From: Anisakis pegreffii | Lineage: Eukaryota; Nematoda; Chromadorea; Rhabditida; Anisakidae | Assembly (NCBI GenBank): GCA_035041965.1 | Contig: JAPYMA010000110.1 | Coordinates: 1-64,000 of the forward strand | Direction: 5' to 3' | Length of the DNA stretch: 64,000 bases | Notes under the pieces: generated by a model | The model's input: only the letters and a program-made list of their open reading frames with translations | What the model was told of the DNA's origin: nothing | The model's database searches: none | Made by a program: the position numbers and the translations under genes | Shown: positions 1-8,853 of the stretch, one piece after another | Layout: the number at the start of each line of letters is the position of its first letter | How positions within the stretch are numbered: the stretch's first letter is position 1

Positions 1-13
1 TGCCCAAAATATT

Positions 14-87
14 TGCCGCCAGCAGGGGTCGAACCTGCGACCTTGGGCTTATTAGACCCACGCTCTAACCGACTGAGCTATGGCGGC
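14..87 (-). tRNA. tRNA-Ile(AAT) copy 1
   Basis: Reference copy. Read on the minus strand it folds into a full cloverleaf: 7-bp acceptor GCCGCCA/TGGCGGC, D-stem GCTC/GAGC, anticodon stem TGGGT/GCCCA with loop CTAATAA (anticodon AAT, read as IAU, decoding Ile), T-stem GCAGG/CCTGC with TTCGACC loop, discriminator A. It has no intron and no encoded CCA. Spacer to its right: A6, G type. Confidence 0.97.
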
Positions 88-174
88 TGACGTACTTGAT
101 TGGTCACACGGTACTCAGAAATGATATTCGGTGAAATTGCGTAAAAAACGGCTCAAGTCGATGCCCAAAATATT

Positions 175-248
175 TGCCGCCAGCAGGGGTCGAACCTGCG
201 ACCTTGGGCTTATTAGACCCACGCTCTAACCGACTGAGCTATGGCGGC
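175..248 (-). tRNA. tRNA-Ile(AAT) copy 2
   Basis: Consensus copy. Right spacer A5, A type. Confidence 0.97.
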
Positions 249-334
249 TGACGTACTTGATTGGTCACACGGTACTCAGAAATGATATTCGGTGAAATTG
301 CGTAAAAACGGCTCAAATCGATGCCCAAAATATT

Positions 335-408
335 TGCCGCCAGCAGGGGTCGAACCTGCGACCTTGGGCTTATTAGACCCACGCTCTAACCGACTGAGCT
401 ATGGCGGC
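335..408 (-). tRNA. tRNA-Ile(AAT) copy 3
   Basis: Consensus copy. Right spacer A6, A type. Confidence 0.97.
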
Positions 409-495
409 TGACGTACTTGATTGGTCACACGGTACTCAGAAATGATATTCGGTGAAATTGCGTAAAAAACGGCTCAAATCGATGCCCAAAATATT

Positions 496-569
496 TGCCG
501 CCAGCAGGGGTCGAACCTGCGACCTTGGGCTTATTAGACCCACGCTCTAACCGACTGAGCTATGGCGGC
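496..569 (-). tRNA. tRNA-Ile(AAT) copy 4
   Basis: Consensus copy. Right spacer A6, G type. Confidence 0.97.
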
Positions 570-656
570 TGACGTACTTGATTGGTCACACGGTACTCAG
601 AAATGATATTCGGTGAAATTGCGTAAAAAACGGCTCAAGTCGATGCCCAAAATATT

Positions 657-730
657 TGCCGCCAGCAGGGGTCGAACCTGCGACCTTGGGCTTATTAGAC
701 CCACGCTCTAACCGACTGAGCTATGGCGGC
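657..730 (-). tRNA. tRNA-Ile(AAT) copy 5
   Basis: Consensus copy. Right spacer A6, A type. Confidence 0.97.
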
Positions 731-817
731 TGACGTACTTGATTGGTCACACGGTACTCAGAAATGATATTCGGTGAAATTGCGTAAAAAACGGCTCAAA
801 TCGATGCCCAAAATATT

Positions 818-891
818 TGCCGCCAGCAGGGGTCGAACCTGCGACCTTGGGCTTATTAGACCCACGCTCTAACCGACTGAGCTATGGCGGC
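818..891 (-). tRNA. tRNA-Ile(AAT) copy 6
   Basis: Consensus copy. Right spacer A5, A type. Confidence 0.97.
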
Positions 892-977
892 TGACGTACT
901 TGATTGGTCACACGGTACTCAGAAATGATATTCGGTGAAATTGCGTAAAAACGGCTCAAATCGATGCCCAAAATATT

Positions 978-1051
978 TGCCGCCAGCAGGGGTCGAACCT
1001 GCGACCTTGGGCTTATTAGACCCACGCTCTAACCGACTGAGCTATGGCGGC
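978..1051 (-). tRNA. tRNA-Ile(AAT) copy 7
   Basis: Consensus copy. Right spacer A6, A type. Confidence 0.97.
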
Positions 1052-1138
1052 TGACGTACTTGATTGGTCACACGGTACTCAGAAATGATATTCGGTGAAA
1101 TTGCGTAAAAAACGGCTCAAATCGATGCCCAAAATATT

Positions 1139-1212
1139 TGCCGCCAGCAGGGGTCGAACCTGCGACCTTGGGCTTATTAGACCCACGCTCTAACCGACTG
1201 AGCTATGGCGGC
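1139..1212 (-). tRNA. tRNA-Ile(AAT) copy 8
   Basis: Consensus copy. Right spacer A6, A type. Confidence 0.97.
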
Positions 1213-1299
1213 TGACGTACTTGATTGGTCACACGGTACTCAGAAATGATATTCGGTGAAATTGCGTAAAAAACGGCTCAAATCGATGCCCAAAATATT

Positions 1300-1373
1300 T
1301 GCCGCCAGCAGGGGTCGAACCTGCGACCTTGGGCTTATTAGACCCACGCTCTAACCGACTGAGCTATGGCGGC
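1300..1373 (-). tRNA. tRNA-Ile(AAT) copy 9
   Basis: Consensus copy. Right spacer A6, A type. Confidence 0.97.
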
Positions 1374-1460
1374 TGACGTACTTGATTGGTCACACGGTAC
1401 TCAGAAATGATATTCGGTGAAATTGCGTAAAAAACGGCTCAAATCGATGCCCAAAATATT

Positions 1461-1534
1461 TGCCGCCAGCAGGGGTCGAACCTGCGACCTTGGGCTTATT
1501 AGACCCACGCTCTAACCGACTGAGCTATGGCGGC
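1461..1534 (-). tRNA. tRNA-Ile(AAT) copy 10
   Basis: Consensus copy. Right spacer A6, A type. Confidence 0.97.
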
Positions 1535-1621
1535 TGACGTACTTGATTGGTCACACGGTACTCAGAAATGATATTCGGTGAAATTGCGTAAAAAACGGCT
1601 CAAATCGATGCCCAAAATATT

Positions 1622-1695
1622 TGCCGCCAGCAGGGGTCGAACCTGCGACCTTGGGCTTATTAGACCCACGCTCTAACCGACTGAGCTATGGCGGC
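1622..1695 (-). tRNA. tRNA-Ile(AAT) copy 11
   Basis: Consensus copy. Right spacer A6, A type. Confidence 0.97.
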
Positions 1696-1782
1696 TGACG
1701 TACTTGATTGGTCACACGGTACTCAGAAATGATATTCGGTGAAATTGCGTAAAAAACGGCTCAAATCGATGCCCAAAATATT

Positions 1783-1856
1783 TGCCGCCAGCAGGGGTCG
1801 AACCTGCGACCTTGGGCTTATTAGACCCACGCTCTAACCGACTGAGCTATGGCGGC
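1783..1856 (-). tRNA. tRNA-Ile(AAT) copy 12
   Basis: Consensus copy. Right spacer A6, A type. Confidence 0.97.
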
Positions 1857-1943
1857 TGACGTACTTGATTGGTCACACGGTACTCAGAAATGATATTCGG
1901 TGAAATTGCGTAAAAAACGGCTCAAATCGATGCCCAAAATATT

Positions 1944-2017
1944 TGCCGCCAGCAGGGGTCGAACCTGCGACCTTGGGCTTATTAGACCCACGCTCTAACC
2001 GACTGAGCTATGGCGGC
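1944..2017 (-). tRNA. tRNA-Ile(AAT) copy 13
   Basis: Consensus copy. Right spacer A5, A type. Confidence 0.97.
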
Positions 2018-2103
2018 TGACGTACTTGATTGGTCACACGGTACTCAGAAATGATATTCGGTGAAATTGCGTAAAAACGGCTCAAATCGATGCCCAAAAT
2101 ATT

Positions 2104-2177
2104 TGCCGCCAGCAGGGGTCGAACCTGCGACCTTGGGCTTATTAGACCCACGCTCTAACCGACTGAGCTATGGCGGC
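2104..2177 (-). tRNA. tRNA-Ile(AAT) copy 14
   Basis: Consensus copy. Right spacer A6, A type. Confidence 0.97.
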
Positions 2178-2264
2178 TGACGTACTTGATTGGTCACACG
2201 GTACTCAGAAATGATATTCGGTGAAATTGCGTAAAAAACGGCTCAAATCGATGCCCAAAATATT

Positions 2265-2338
2265 TGCCGCCAGCAGGGGTCGAACCTGCGACCTTGGGCT
2301 TATTAGACCCACGCTCTAACCGACTGAGCTATGGCGGC
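2265..2338 (-). tRNA. tRNA-Ile(AAT) copy 15
   Basis: Consensus copy. Right spacer A5, A type. Confidence 0.97.
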
Positions 2339-2424
2339 TGACGTACTTGATTGGTCACACGGTACTCAGAAATGATATTCGGTGAAATTGCGTAAAAACG
2401 GCTCAAATCGATGCCCAAAATATT

Positions 2425-2498
2425 TGCCGCCAGCAGGGGTCGAACCTGCGACCTTGGGCTTATTAGACCCACGCTCTAACCGACTGAGCTATGGCGGC
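2425..2498 (-). tRNA. tRNA-Ile(AAT) copy 16
   Basis: Consensus copy. Right spacer A6, A type. Confidence 0.97.
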
Positions 2499-2585
2499 TG
2501 ACGTACTTGATTGGTCACACGGTACTCAGAAATGATATTCGGTGAAATTGCGTAAAAAACGGCTCAAATCGATGCCCAAAATATT

Positions 2586-2659
2586 TGCCGCCAGCAGGGG
2601 TCGAACCTGCGACCTTGGGCTTATTAGACCCACGCTCTAACCGACTGAGCTATGGCGGC
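2586..2659 (-). tRNA. tRNA-Ile(AAT) copy 17
   Basis: Consensus copy. Right spacer A6, G type. Confidence 0.97.
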
Positions 2660-2746
2660 TGACGTACTTGATTGGTCACACGGTACTCAGAAATGATATT
2701 CGGTGAAATTGCGTAAAAAACGGCTCAAGTCGATGCCCAAAATATT

Positions 2747-2820
2747 TGCCGCCAGCAGGGGTCGAACCTGCGACCTTGGGCTTATTAGACCCACGCTCTA
2801 ACCGACTGAGCTATGGCGGC
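2747..2820 (-). tRNA. tRNA-Ile(AAT) copy 18
   Basis: Consensus copy. Right spacer A6, A type. Confidence 0.97.
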
Positions 2821-2907
2821 TGACGTACTTGATTGGTCACACGGTACTCAGAAATGATATTCGGTGAAATTGCGTAAAAAACGGCTCAAATCGATGCCCA
2901 AAATATT

Positions 2908-2981
2908 TGCCGCCAGCAGGGGTCGAACCTGCGACCTTGGGCTTATTAGACCCACGCTCTAACCGACTGAGCTATGGCGGC
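2908..2981 (-). tRNA. tRNA-Ile(AAT) copy 19
   Basis: Consensus copy. Right spacer A5, A type. Confidence 0.97.
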
Positions 2982-3067
2982 TGACGTACTTGATTGGTCA
3001 CACGGTACTCAGAAATGATATTCGGTGAAATTGCGTAAAAACGGCTCAAATCGATGCCCAAAATATT

Positions 3068-3141
3068 TGCCGCCAGCAGGGGTCGAACCTGCGACCTTGG
3101 GCTTATTAGACCCACGCTCTAACCGACTGAGCTATGGCGGC
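3068..3141 (-). tRNA. tRNA-Ile(AAT) copy 20
   Basis: Consensus copy. Right spacer A5, G type, a combination seen only here and after copy 45. Confidence 0.97.
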
Positions 3142-3227
3142 TGACGTACTTGATTGGTCACACGGTACTCAGAAATGATATTCGGTGAAATTGCGTAAAA
3201 ACGGCTCAAGTCGATGCCCAAAATATT

Positions 3228-3301
3228 TGCCGCCAGCAGGGGTCGAACCTGCGACCTTGGGCTTATTAGACCCACGCTCTAACCGACTGAGCTATGGCGG
3301 C
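3228..3301 (-). tRNA. tRNA-Ile(AAT) copy 21
   Basis: Consensus copy. Right spacer A6 with a private variant, tcaaaccg, next to the aberrant copy 22. Confidence 0.97.
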
Positions 3302-3388
3302 TGACGTACTTGATTGGTCACACGGTACTCAGAAATGATATTCGGTGAAATTGCGTAAAAAACGGCTCAAACCGATGCCCAAAATATT

Positions 3389-3462
3389 TGCCGCCAGCAG
3401 GGGTCGAACCTGCGACCTTGGGCTTATTAGACCCACGCTCTAACCGACTGAGCTATGGCGTC
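3389..3462 (-). tRNA. tRNA-Ile(AAT) copy 22, acceptor-stem variant
   Basis: The only substituted tRNA body among the uninterrupted copies. Position 2 of the tRNA is A instead of C (5' end GACGCCA), which mismatches G71 in the acceptor stem. Its 5' flank differs too: tctggcg replaces ggctgacg, and gcgatgct replaces acggtact. The anticodon, T-arm and D-arm are unchanged. It may be weakly functional or a pseudogene. Right spacer A6, A type. Confidence 0.85.
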
Positions 3463-3549
3463 TGGCGTACTTGATTGGTCACGCGATGCTCAGAAATGAT
3501 ATTCGGTGAAATTGCGTAAAAAACGGCTCAAATCGATGCCCAAAATATT

Positions 3550-3623
3550 TGCCGCCAGCAGGGGTCGAACCTGCGACCTTGGGCTTATTAGACCCACGCT
3601 CTAACCGACTGAGCTATGGCGGC
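3550..3623 (-). tRNA. tRNA-Ile(AAT) copy 23
   Basis: Consensus copy. Right spacer A5, A type. Confidence 0.97.
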
Positions 3624-3709
3624 TGACGTACTTGATTGGTCACACGGTACTCAGAAATGATATTCGGTGAAATTGCGTAAAAACGGCTCAAATCGATGCC
3701 CAAAATATT

Positions 3710-3783
3710 TGCCGCCAGCAGGGGTCGAACCTGCGACCTTGGGCTTATTAGACCCACGCTCTAACCGACTGAGCTATGGCGGC
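3710..3783 (-). tRNA. tRNA-Ile(AAT) copy 24
   Basis: Consensus copy. Right spacer A6, G type. Confidence 0.97.
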
Positions 3784-3870
3784 TGACGTACTTGATTGGT
3801 CACACGGTACTCAGAAATGATATTCGGTGAAATTGCGTAAAAAACGGCTCAAGTCGATGCCCAAAATATT

Positions 3871-3944
3871 TGCCGCCAGCAGGGGTCGAACCTGCGACCT
3901 TGGGCTTATTAGACCCACGCTCTAACCGACTGAGCTATGGCGGC
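3871..3944 (-). tRNA. tRNA-Ile(AAT) copy 25
   Basis: Consensus copy. Right spacer A5, A type. Confidence 0.97.
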
Positions 3945-4030
3945 TGACGTACTTGATTGGTCACACGGTACTCAGAAATGATATTCGGTGAAATTGCGTA
4001 AAAACGGCTCAAATCGATGCCCAAAATATT

Positions 4031-4104
4031 TGCCGCCAGCAGGGGTCGAACCTGCGACCTTGGGCTTATTAGACCCACGCTCTAACCGACTGAGCTATGG
4101 CGGC
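4031..4104 (-). tRNA. tRNA-Ile(AAT) copy 26
   Basis: Consensus copy. Right spacer A6, A type. Confidence 0.97.
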
Positions 4105-4191
4105 TGACGTACTTGATTGGTCACACGGTACTCAGAAATGATATTCGGTGAAATTGCGTAAAAAACGGCTCAAATCGATGCCCAAAATATT

Positions 4192-4265
4192 TGCCGCCAG
4201 CAGGGGTCGAACCTGCGACCTTGGGCTTATTAGACCCACGCTCTAACCGACTGAGCTATGGCGGC
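4192..4265 (-). tRNA. tRNA-Ile(AAT) copy 27
   Basis: Consensus copy. Right spacer A6, A type. Confidence 0.97.
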
Positions 4266-4352
4266 TGACGTACTTGATTGGTCACACGGTACTCAGAAAT
4301 GATATTCGGTGAAATTGCGTAAAAAACGGCTCAAATCGATGCCCAAAATATT

Positions 4353-4426
4353 TGCCGCCAGCAGGGGTCGAACCTGCGACCTTGGGCTTATTAGACCCAC
4401 GCTCTAACCGACTGAGCTATGGCGGC
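4353..4426 (-). tRNA. tRNA-Ile(AAT) copy 28
   Basis: Consensus copy. Right spacer A6, G type. Confidence 0.97.
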
Positions 4427-4513
4427 TGACGTACTTGATTGGTCACACGGTACTCAGAAATGATATTCGGTGAAATTGCGTAAAAAACGGCTCAAGTCGA
4501 TGCCCAAAATATT

Positions 4514-4587
4514 TGCCGCCAGCAGGGGTCGAACCTGCGACCTTGGGCTTATTAGACCCACGCTCTAACCGACTGAGCTATGGCGGC
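4514..4587 (-). tRNA. tRNA-Ile(AAT) copy 29
   Basis: Consensus copy. Right spacer A6, G type. Confidence 0.97.
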
Positions 4588-4674
4588 TGACGTACTTGAT
4601 TGGTCACACGGTACTCAGAAATGATATTCGGTGAAATTGCGTAAAAAACGGCTCAAGTCGATGCCCAAAATATT

Positions 4675-4748
4675 TGCCGCCAGCAGGGGTCGAACCTGCG
4701 ACCTTGGGCTTATTAGACCCACGCTCTAACCGACTGAGCTATGGCGGC
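4675..4748 (-). tRNA. tRNA-Ile(AAT) copy 30
   Basis: Consensus copy. Right spacer A5, A type. Confidence 0.97.
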
Positions 4749-4834
4749 TGACGTACTTGATTGGTCACACGGTACTCAGAAATGATATTCGGTGAAATTG
4801 CGTAAAAACGGCTCAAATCGATGCCCAAAATATT

Positions 4835-4908
4835 TGCCGCCAGCAGGGGTCGAACCTGCGACCTTGGGCTTATTAGACCCACGCTCTAACCGACTGAGCT
4901 ATGGCGGC
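4835..4908 (-). tRNA. tRNA-Ile(AAT) copy 31
   Basis: Consensus copy. Right spacer A6, A type. Confidence 0.97.
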
Positions 4909-4995
4909 TGACGTACTTGATTGGTCACACGGTACTCAGAAATGATATTCGGTGAAATTGCGTAAAAAACGGCTCAAATCGATGCCCAAAATATT

Positions 4996-5069
4996 TGCCG
5001 CCAGCAGGGGTCGAACCTGCGACCTTGGGCTTATTAGACCCACGCTCTAACCGACTGAGCTATGGCGGC
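4996..5069 (-). tRNA. tRNA-Ile(AAT) copy 32
   Basis: Consensus copy. Right spacer A5, A type. Confidence 0.97.
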
Positions 5070-5155
5070 TGACGTACTTGATTGGTCACACGGTACTCAG
5101 AAATGATATTCGGTGAAATTGCGTAAAAACGGCTCAAATCGATGCCCAAAATATT

Positions 5156-5229
5156 TGCCGCCAGCAGGGGTCGAACCTGCGACCTTGGGCTTATTAGACC
5201 CACGCTCTAACCGACTGAGCTATGGCGGC
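5156..5229 (-). tRNA. tRNA-Ile(AAT) copy 33
   Basis: Consensus copy. Right spacer A6, G type. Confidence 0.97.
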
Positions 5230-5316
5230 TGACGTACTTGATTGGTCACACGGTACTCAGAAATGATATTCGGTGAAATTGCGTAAAAAACGGCTCAAGT
5301 CGATGCCCAAAATATT

Positions 5317-5390
5317 TGCCGCCAGCAGGGGTCGAACCTGCGACCTTGGGCTTATTAGACCCACGCTCTAACCGACTGAGCTATGGCGGC
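5317..5390 (-). tRNA. tRNA-Ile(AAT) copy 34
   Basis: Consensus copy. Right spacer A6, A type. Confidence 0.97.
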
Positions 5391-5477
5391 TGACGTACTT
5401 GATTGGTCACACGGTACTCAGAAATGATATTCGGTGAAATTGCGTAAAAAACGGCTCAAATCGATGCCCAAAATATT

Positions 5478-5551
5478 TGCCGCCAGCAGGGGTCGAACCT
5501 GCGACCTTGGGCTTATTAGACCCACGCTCTAACCGACTGAGCTATGGCGGC
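5478..5551 (-). tRNA. tRNA-Ile(AAT) copy 35
   Basis: Consensus copy. Right spacer A6, G type. Confidence 0.97.
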
Positions 5552-5638
5552 TGACGTACTTGATTGGTCACACGGTACTCAGAAATGATATTCGGTGAAA
5601 TTGCGTAAAAAACGGCTCAAGTCGATGCCCAAAATATT

Positions 5639-5712
5639 TGCCGCCAGCAGGGGTCGAACCTGCGACCTTGGGCTTATTAGACCCACGCTCTAACCGACTG
5701 AGCTATGGCGGC
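5639..5712 (-). tRNA. tRNA-Ile(AAT) copy 36
   Basis: Consensus copy. Right spacer A6, G type. Confidence 0.97.
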
Positions 5713-5799
5713 TGACGTACTTGATTGGTCACACGGTACTCAGAAATGATATTCGGTGAAATTGCGTAAAAAACGGCTCAAGTCGATGCCCAAAATATT

Positions 5800-5873
5800 T
5801 GCCGCCAGCAGGGGTCGAACCTGCGACCTTGGGCTTATTAGACCCACGCTCTAACCGACTGAGCTATGGCGGC
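5800..5873 (-). tRNA. tRNA-Ile(AAT) copy 37
   Basis: Consensus copy. Right spacer A6, G type. Confidence 0.97.
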
Positions 5874-5960
5874 TGACGTACTTGATTGGTCACACGGTAC
5901 TCAGAAATGATATTCGGTGAAATTGCGTAAAAAACGGCTCAAGTCGATGCCCAAAATATT

Positions 5961-6034
5961 TGCCGCCAGCAGGGGTCGAACCTGCGACCTTGGGCTTATT
6001 AGACCCACGCTCTAACCGACTGAGCTATGGCGGC
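5961..6034 (-). tRNA. tRNA-Ile(AAT) copy 38
   Basis: Consensus copy. Right spacer A6, A type. Confidence 0.97.
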
Positions 6035-6121
6035 TGACGTACTTGATTGGTCACACGGTACTCAGAAATGATATTCGGTGAAATTGCGTAAAAAACGGCT
6101 CAAATCGATGCCCAAAATATT

Positions 6122-6195
6122 TGCCGCCAGCAGGGGTCGAACCTGCGACCTTGGGCTTATTAGACCCACGCTCTAACCGACTGAGCTATGGCGGC
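6122..6195 (-). tRNA. tRNA-Ile(AAT) copy 39
   Basis: Consensus copy. Right spacer A6, A type. Confidence 0.97.
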
Positions 6196-6282
6196 TGACG
6201 TACTTGATTGGTCACACGGTACTCAGAAATGATATTCGGTGAAATTGCGTAAAAAACGGCTCAAATCGATGCCCAAAATATT

Positions 6283-6356
6283 TGCCGCCAGCAGGGGTCG
6301 AACCTGCGACCTTGGGCTTATTAGACCCACGCTCTAACCGACTGAGCTATGGCGGC
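6283..6356 (-). tRNA. tRNA-Ile(AAT) copy 40
   Basis: Consensus copy. Right spacer A6, A type. Confidence 0.97.
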
Positions 6357-6443
6357 TGACGTACTTGATTGGTCACACGGTACTCAGAAATGATATTCGG
6401 TGAAATTGCGTAAAAAACGGCTCAAATCGATGCCCAAAATATT

Positions 6444-6517
6444 TGCCGCCAGCAGGGGTCGAACCTGCGACCTTGGGCTTATTAGACCCACGCTCTAACC
6501 GACTGAGCTATGGCGGC
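6444..6517 (-). tRNA. tRNA-Ile(AAT) copy 41
   Basis: Consensus copy. Right spacer A6, A type. Confidence 0.97.
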
Positions 6518-6604
6518 TGACGTACTTGATTGGTCACACGGTACTCAGAAATGATATTCGGTGAAATTGCGTAAAAAACGGCTCAAATCGATGCCCAAAA
6601 TATT

Positions 6605-6678
6605 TGCCGCCAGCAGGGGTCGAACCTGCGACCTTGGGCTTATTAGACCCACGCTCTAACCGACTGAGCTATGGCGGC
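6605..6678 (-). tRNA. tRNA-Ile(AAT) copy 42
   Basis: Consensus copy. Right spacer A6, G type. Confidence 0.97.
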
Positions 6679-6765
6679 TGACGTACTTGATTGGTCACAC
6701 GGTACTCAGAAATGATATTCGGTGAAATTGCGTAAAAAACGGCTCAAGTCGATGCCCAAAATATT

Positions 6766-6839
6766 TGCCGCCAGCAGGGGTCGAACCTGCGACCTTGGGC
6801 TTATTAGACCCACGCTCTAACCGACTGAGCTATGGCGGC
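6766..6839 (-). tRNA. tRNA-Ile(AAT) copy 43
   Basis: Consensus copy. Right spacer A5, A type. Confidence 0.97.
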
Positions 6840-6925
6840 TGACGTACTTGATTGGTCACACGGTACTCAGAAATGATATTCGGTGAAATTGCGTAAAAAC
6901 GGCTCAAATCGATGCCCAAAATATT

Positions 6926-6999
6926 TGCCGCCAGCAGGGGTCGAACCTGCGACCTTGGGCTTATTAGACCCACGCTCTAACCGACTGAGCTATGGCGGC
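6926..6999 (-). tRNA. tRNA-Ile(AAT) copy 44
   Basis: Consensus copy. Right spacer A6, G type. Confidence 0.97.
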
Positions 7000-7086
7000 T
7001 GACGTACTTGATTGGTCACACGGTACTCAGAAATGATATTCGGTGAAATTGCGTAAAAAACGGCTCAAGTCGATGCCCAAAATATT

Positions 7087-7160
7087 TGCCGCCAGCAGGG
7101 GTCGAACCTGCGACCTTGGGCTTATTAGACCCACGCTCTAACCGACTGAGCTATGGCGGC
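7087..7160 (-). tRNA. tRNA-Ile(AAT) copy 45
   Basis: Consensus copy. Right spacer A5, G type. Confidence 0.97.
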
Positions 7161-7246
7161 TGACGTACTTGATTGGTCACACGGTACTCAGAAATGATAT
7201 TCGGTGAAATTGCGTAAAAACGGCTCAAGTCGATGCCCAAAATATT

Positions 7247-7320
7247 TGCCGCCAGCAGGGGTCGAACCTGCGACCTTGGGCTTATTAGACCCACGCTCTA
7301 ACCGACTGAGCTATGGCGGC
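7247..7320 (-). tRNA. tRNA-Ile(AAT) copy 46
   Basis: Consensus copy. Right spacer A6, A type. Confidence 0.97.
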
Positions 7321-7407
7321 TGACGTACTTGATTGGTCACACGGTACTCAGAAATGATATTCGGTGAAATTGCGTAAAAAACGGCTCAAATCGATGCCCA
7401 AAATATT

Positions 7408-7481
7408 TGCCGCCAGCAGGGGTCGAACCTGCGACCTTGGGCTTATTAGACCCACGCTCTAACCGACTGAGCTATGGCGGC
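7408..7481 (-). tRNA. tRNA-Ile(AAT) copy 47
   Basis: Consensus copy. Right spacer A5, A type. Confidence 0.97.
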
Positions 7482-7567
7482 TGACGTACTTGATTGGTCA
7501 CACGGTACTCAGAAATGATATTCGGTGAAATTGCGTAAAAACGGCTCAAATCGATGCCCAAAATATT

Positions 7568-7641
7568 TGCCGCCAGCAGGGGTCGAACCTGCGACCTTGG
7601 GCTTATTAGACCCACGCTCTAACCGACTGAGCTATGGCGGC
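7568..7641 (-). tRNA. tRNA-Ile(AAT) copy 48
   Basis: Consensus copy. Right spacer A6, G type. Confidence 0.97.
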
Positions 7642-7728
7642 TGACGTACTTGATTGGTCACACGGTACTCAGAAATGATATTCGGTGAAATTGCGTAAAA
7701 AACGGCTCAAGTCGATGCCCAAAATATT

Positions 7729-7802
7729 TGCCGCCAGCAGGGGTCGAACCTGCGACCTTGGGCTTATTAGACCCACGCTCTAACCGACTGAGCTATGGCG
7801 GC
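7729..7802 (-). tRNA. tRNA-Ile(AAT) copy 49
   Basis: Consensus copy. Right spacer A5, A type. Confidence 0.97.
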
Positions 7803-7888
7803 TGACGTACTTGATTGGTCACACGGTACTCAGAAATGATATTCGGTGAAATTGCGTAAAAACGGCTCAAATCGATGCCCAAAATATT

Positions 7889-7962
7889 TGCCGCCAGCAG
7901 GGGTCGAACCTGCGACCTTGGGCTTATTAGACCCACGCTCTAACCGACTGAGCTATGGCGGC
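7889..7962 (-). tRNA. tRNA-Ile(AAT) copy 50
   Basis: Consensus copy. Right spacer A6, A type. Confidence 0.97.
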
Positions 7963-8049
7963 TGACGTACTTGATTGGTCACACGGTACTCAGAAATGAT
8001 ATTCGGTGAAATTGCGTAAAAAACGGCTCAAATCGATGCCCAAAATATT

Positions 8050-8123
8050 TGCCGCCAGCAGGGGTCGAACCTGCGACCTTGGGCTTATTAGACCCACGCT
8101 CTAACCGACTGAGCTATGGCGGC
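8050..8123 (-). tRNA. tRNA-Ile(AAT) copy 51
   Basis: Consensus copy. Right spacer A6, G type. Confidence 0.97.
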
Positions 8124-8210
8124 TGACGTACTTGATTGGTCACACGGTACTCAGAAATGATATTCGGTGAAATTGCGTAAAAAACGGCTCAAGTCGATGC
8201 CCAAAATATT

Positions 8211-8284
8211 TGCCGCCAGCAGGGGTCGAACCTGCGACCTTGGGCTTATTAGACCCACGCTCTAACCGACTGAGCTATGGCGGC
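8211..8284 (-). tRNA. tRNA-Ile(AAT) copy 52
   Basis: Consensus copy. Right spacer A6, A type. Confidence 0.97.
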
Positions 8285-8371
8285 TGACGTACTTGATTGG
8301 TCACACGGTACTCAGAAATGATATTCGGTGAAATTGCGTAAAAAACGGCTCAAATCGATGCCCAAAATATT

Positions 8372-8445
8372 TGCCGCCAGCAGGGGTCGAACCTGCGACC
8401 TTGGGCTTATTAGACCCACGCTCTAACCGACTGAGCTATGGCGGC
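8372..8445 (-). tRNA. tRNA-Ile(AAT) copy 53
   Basis: Consensus copy. Right spacer A6, A type. Confidence 0.97.
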
Positions 8446-8532
8446 TGACGTACTTGATTGGTCACACGGTACTCAGAAATGATATTCGGTGAAATTGCGT
8501 AAAAAACGGCTCAAATCGATGCCCAAAATATT

Positions 8533-8606
8533 TGCCGCCAGCAGGGGTCGAACCTGCGACCTTGGGCTTATTAGACCCACGCTCTAACCGACTGAGCTAT
8601 GGCGGC
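8533..8606 (-). tRNA. tRNA-Ile(AAT) copy 54
   Basis: Consensus copy. Right spacer A5, A type. Confidence 0.97.
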
Positions 8607-8692
8607 TGACGTACTTGATTGGTCACACGGTACTCAGAAATGATATTCGGTGAAATTGCGTAAAAACGGCTCAAATCGATGCCCAAAATATT

Positions 8693-8766
8693 TGCCGCCA
8701 GCAGGGGTCGAACCTGCGACCTTGGGCTTATTAGACCCACGCTCTAACCGACTGAGCTATGGCGGC
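8693..8766 (-). tRNA. tRNA-Ile(AAT) copy 55
   Basis: Consensus copy. Right spacer A6, A type; last copy before the transposon-split copy 56. Confidence 0.97.
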
Positions 8767-8853
8767 TGACGTACTTGATTGGTCACACGGTACTCAGAAA
8801 TGATATTCGGTGAAATTGCGTAAAAAACGGCTCAAATCGATGCCCAAAATATT

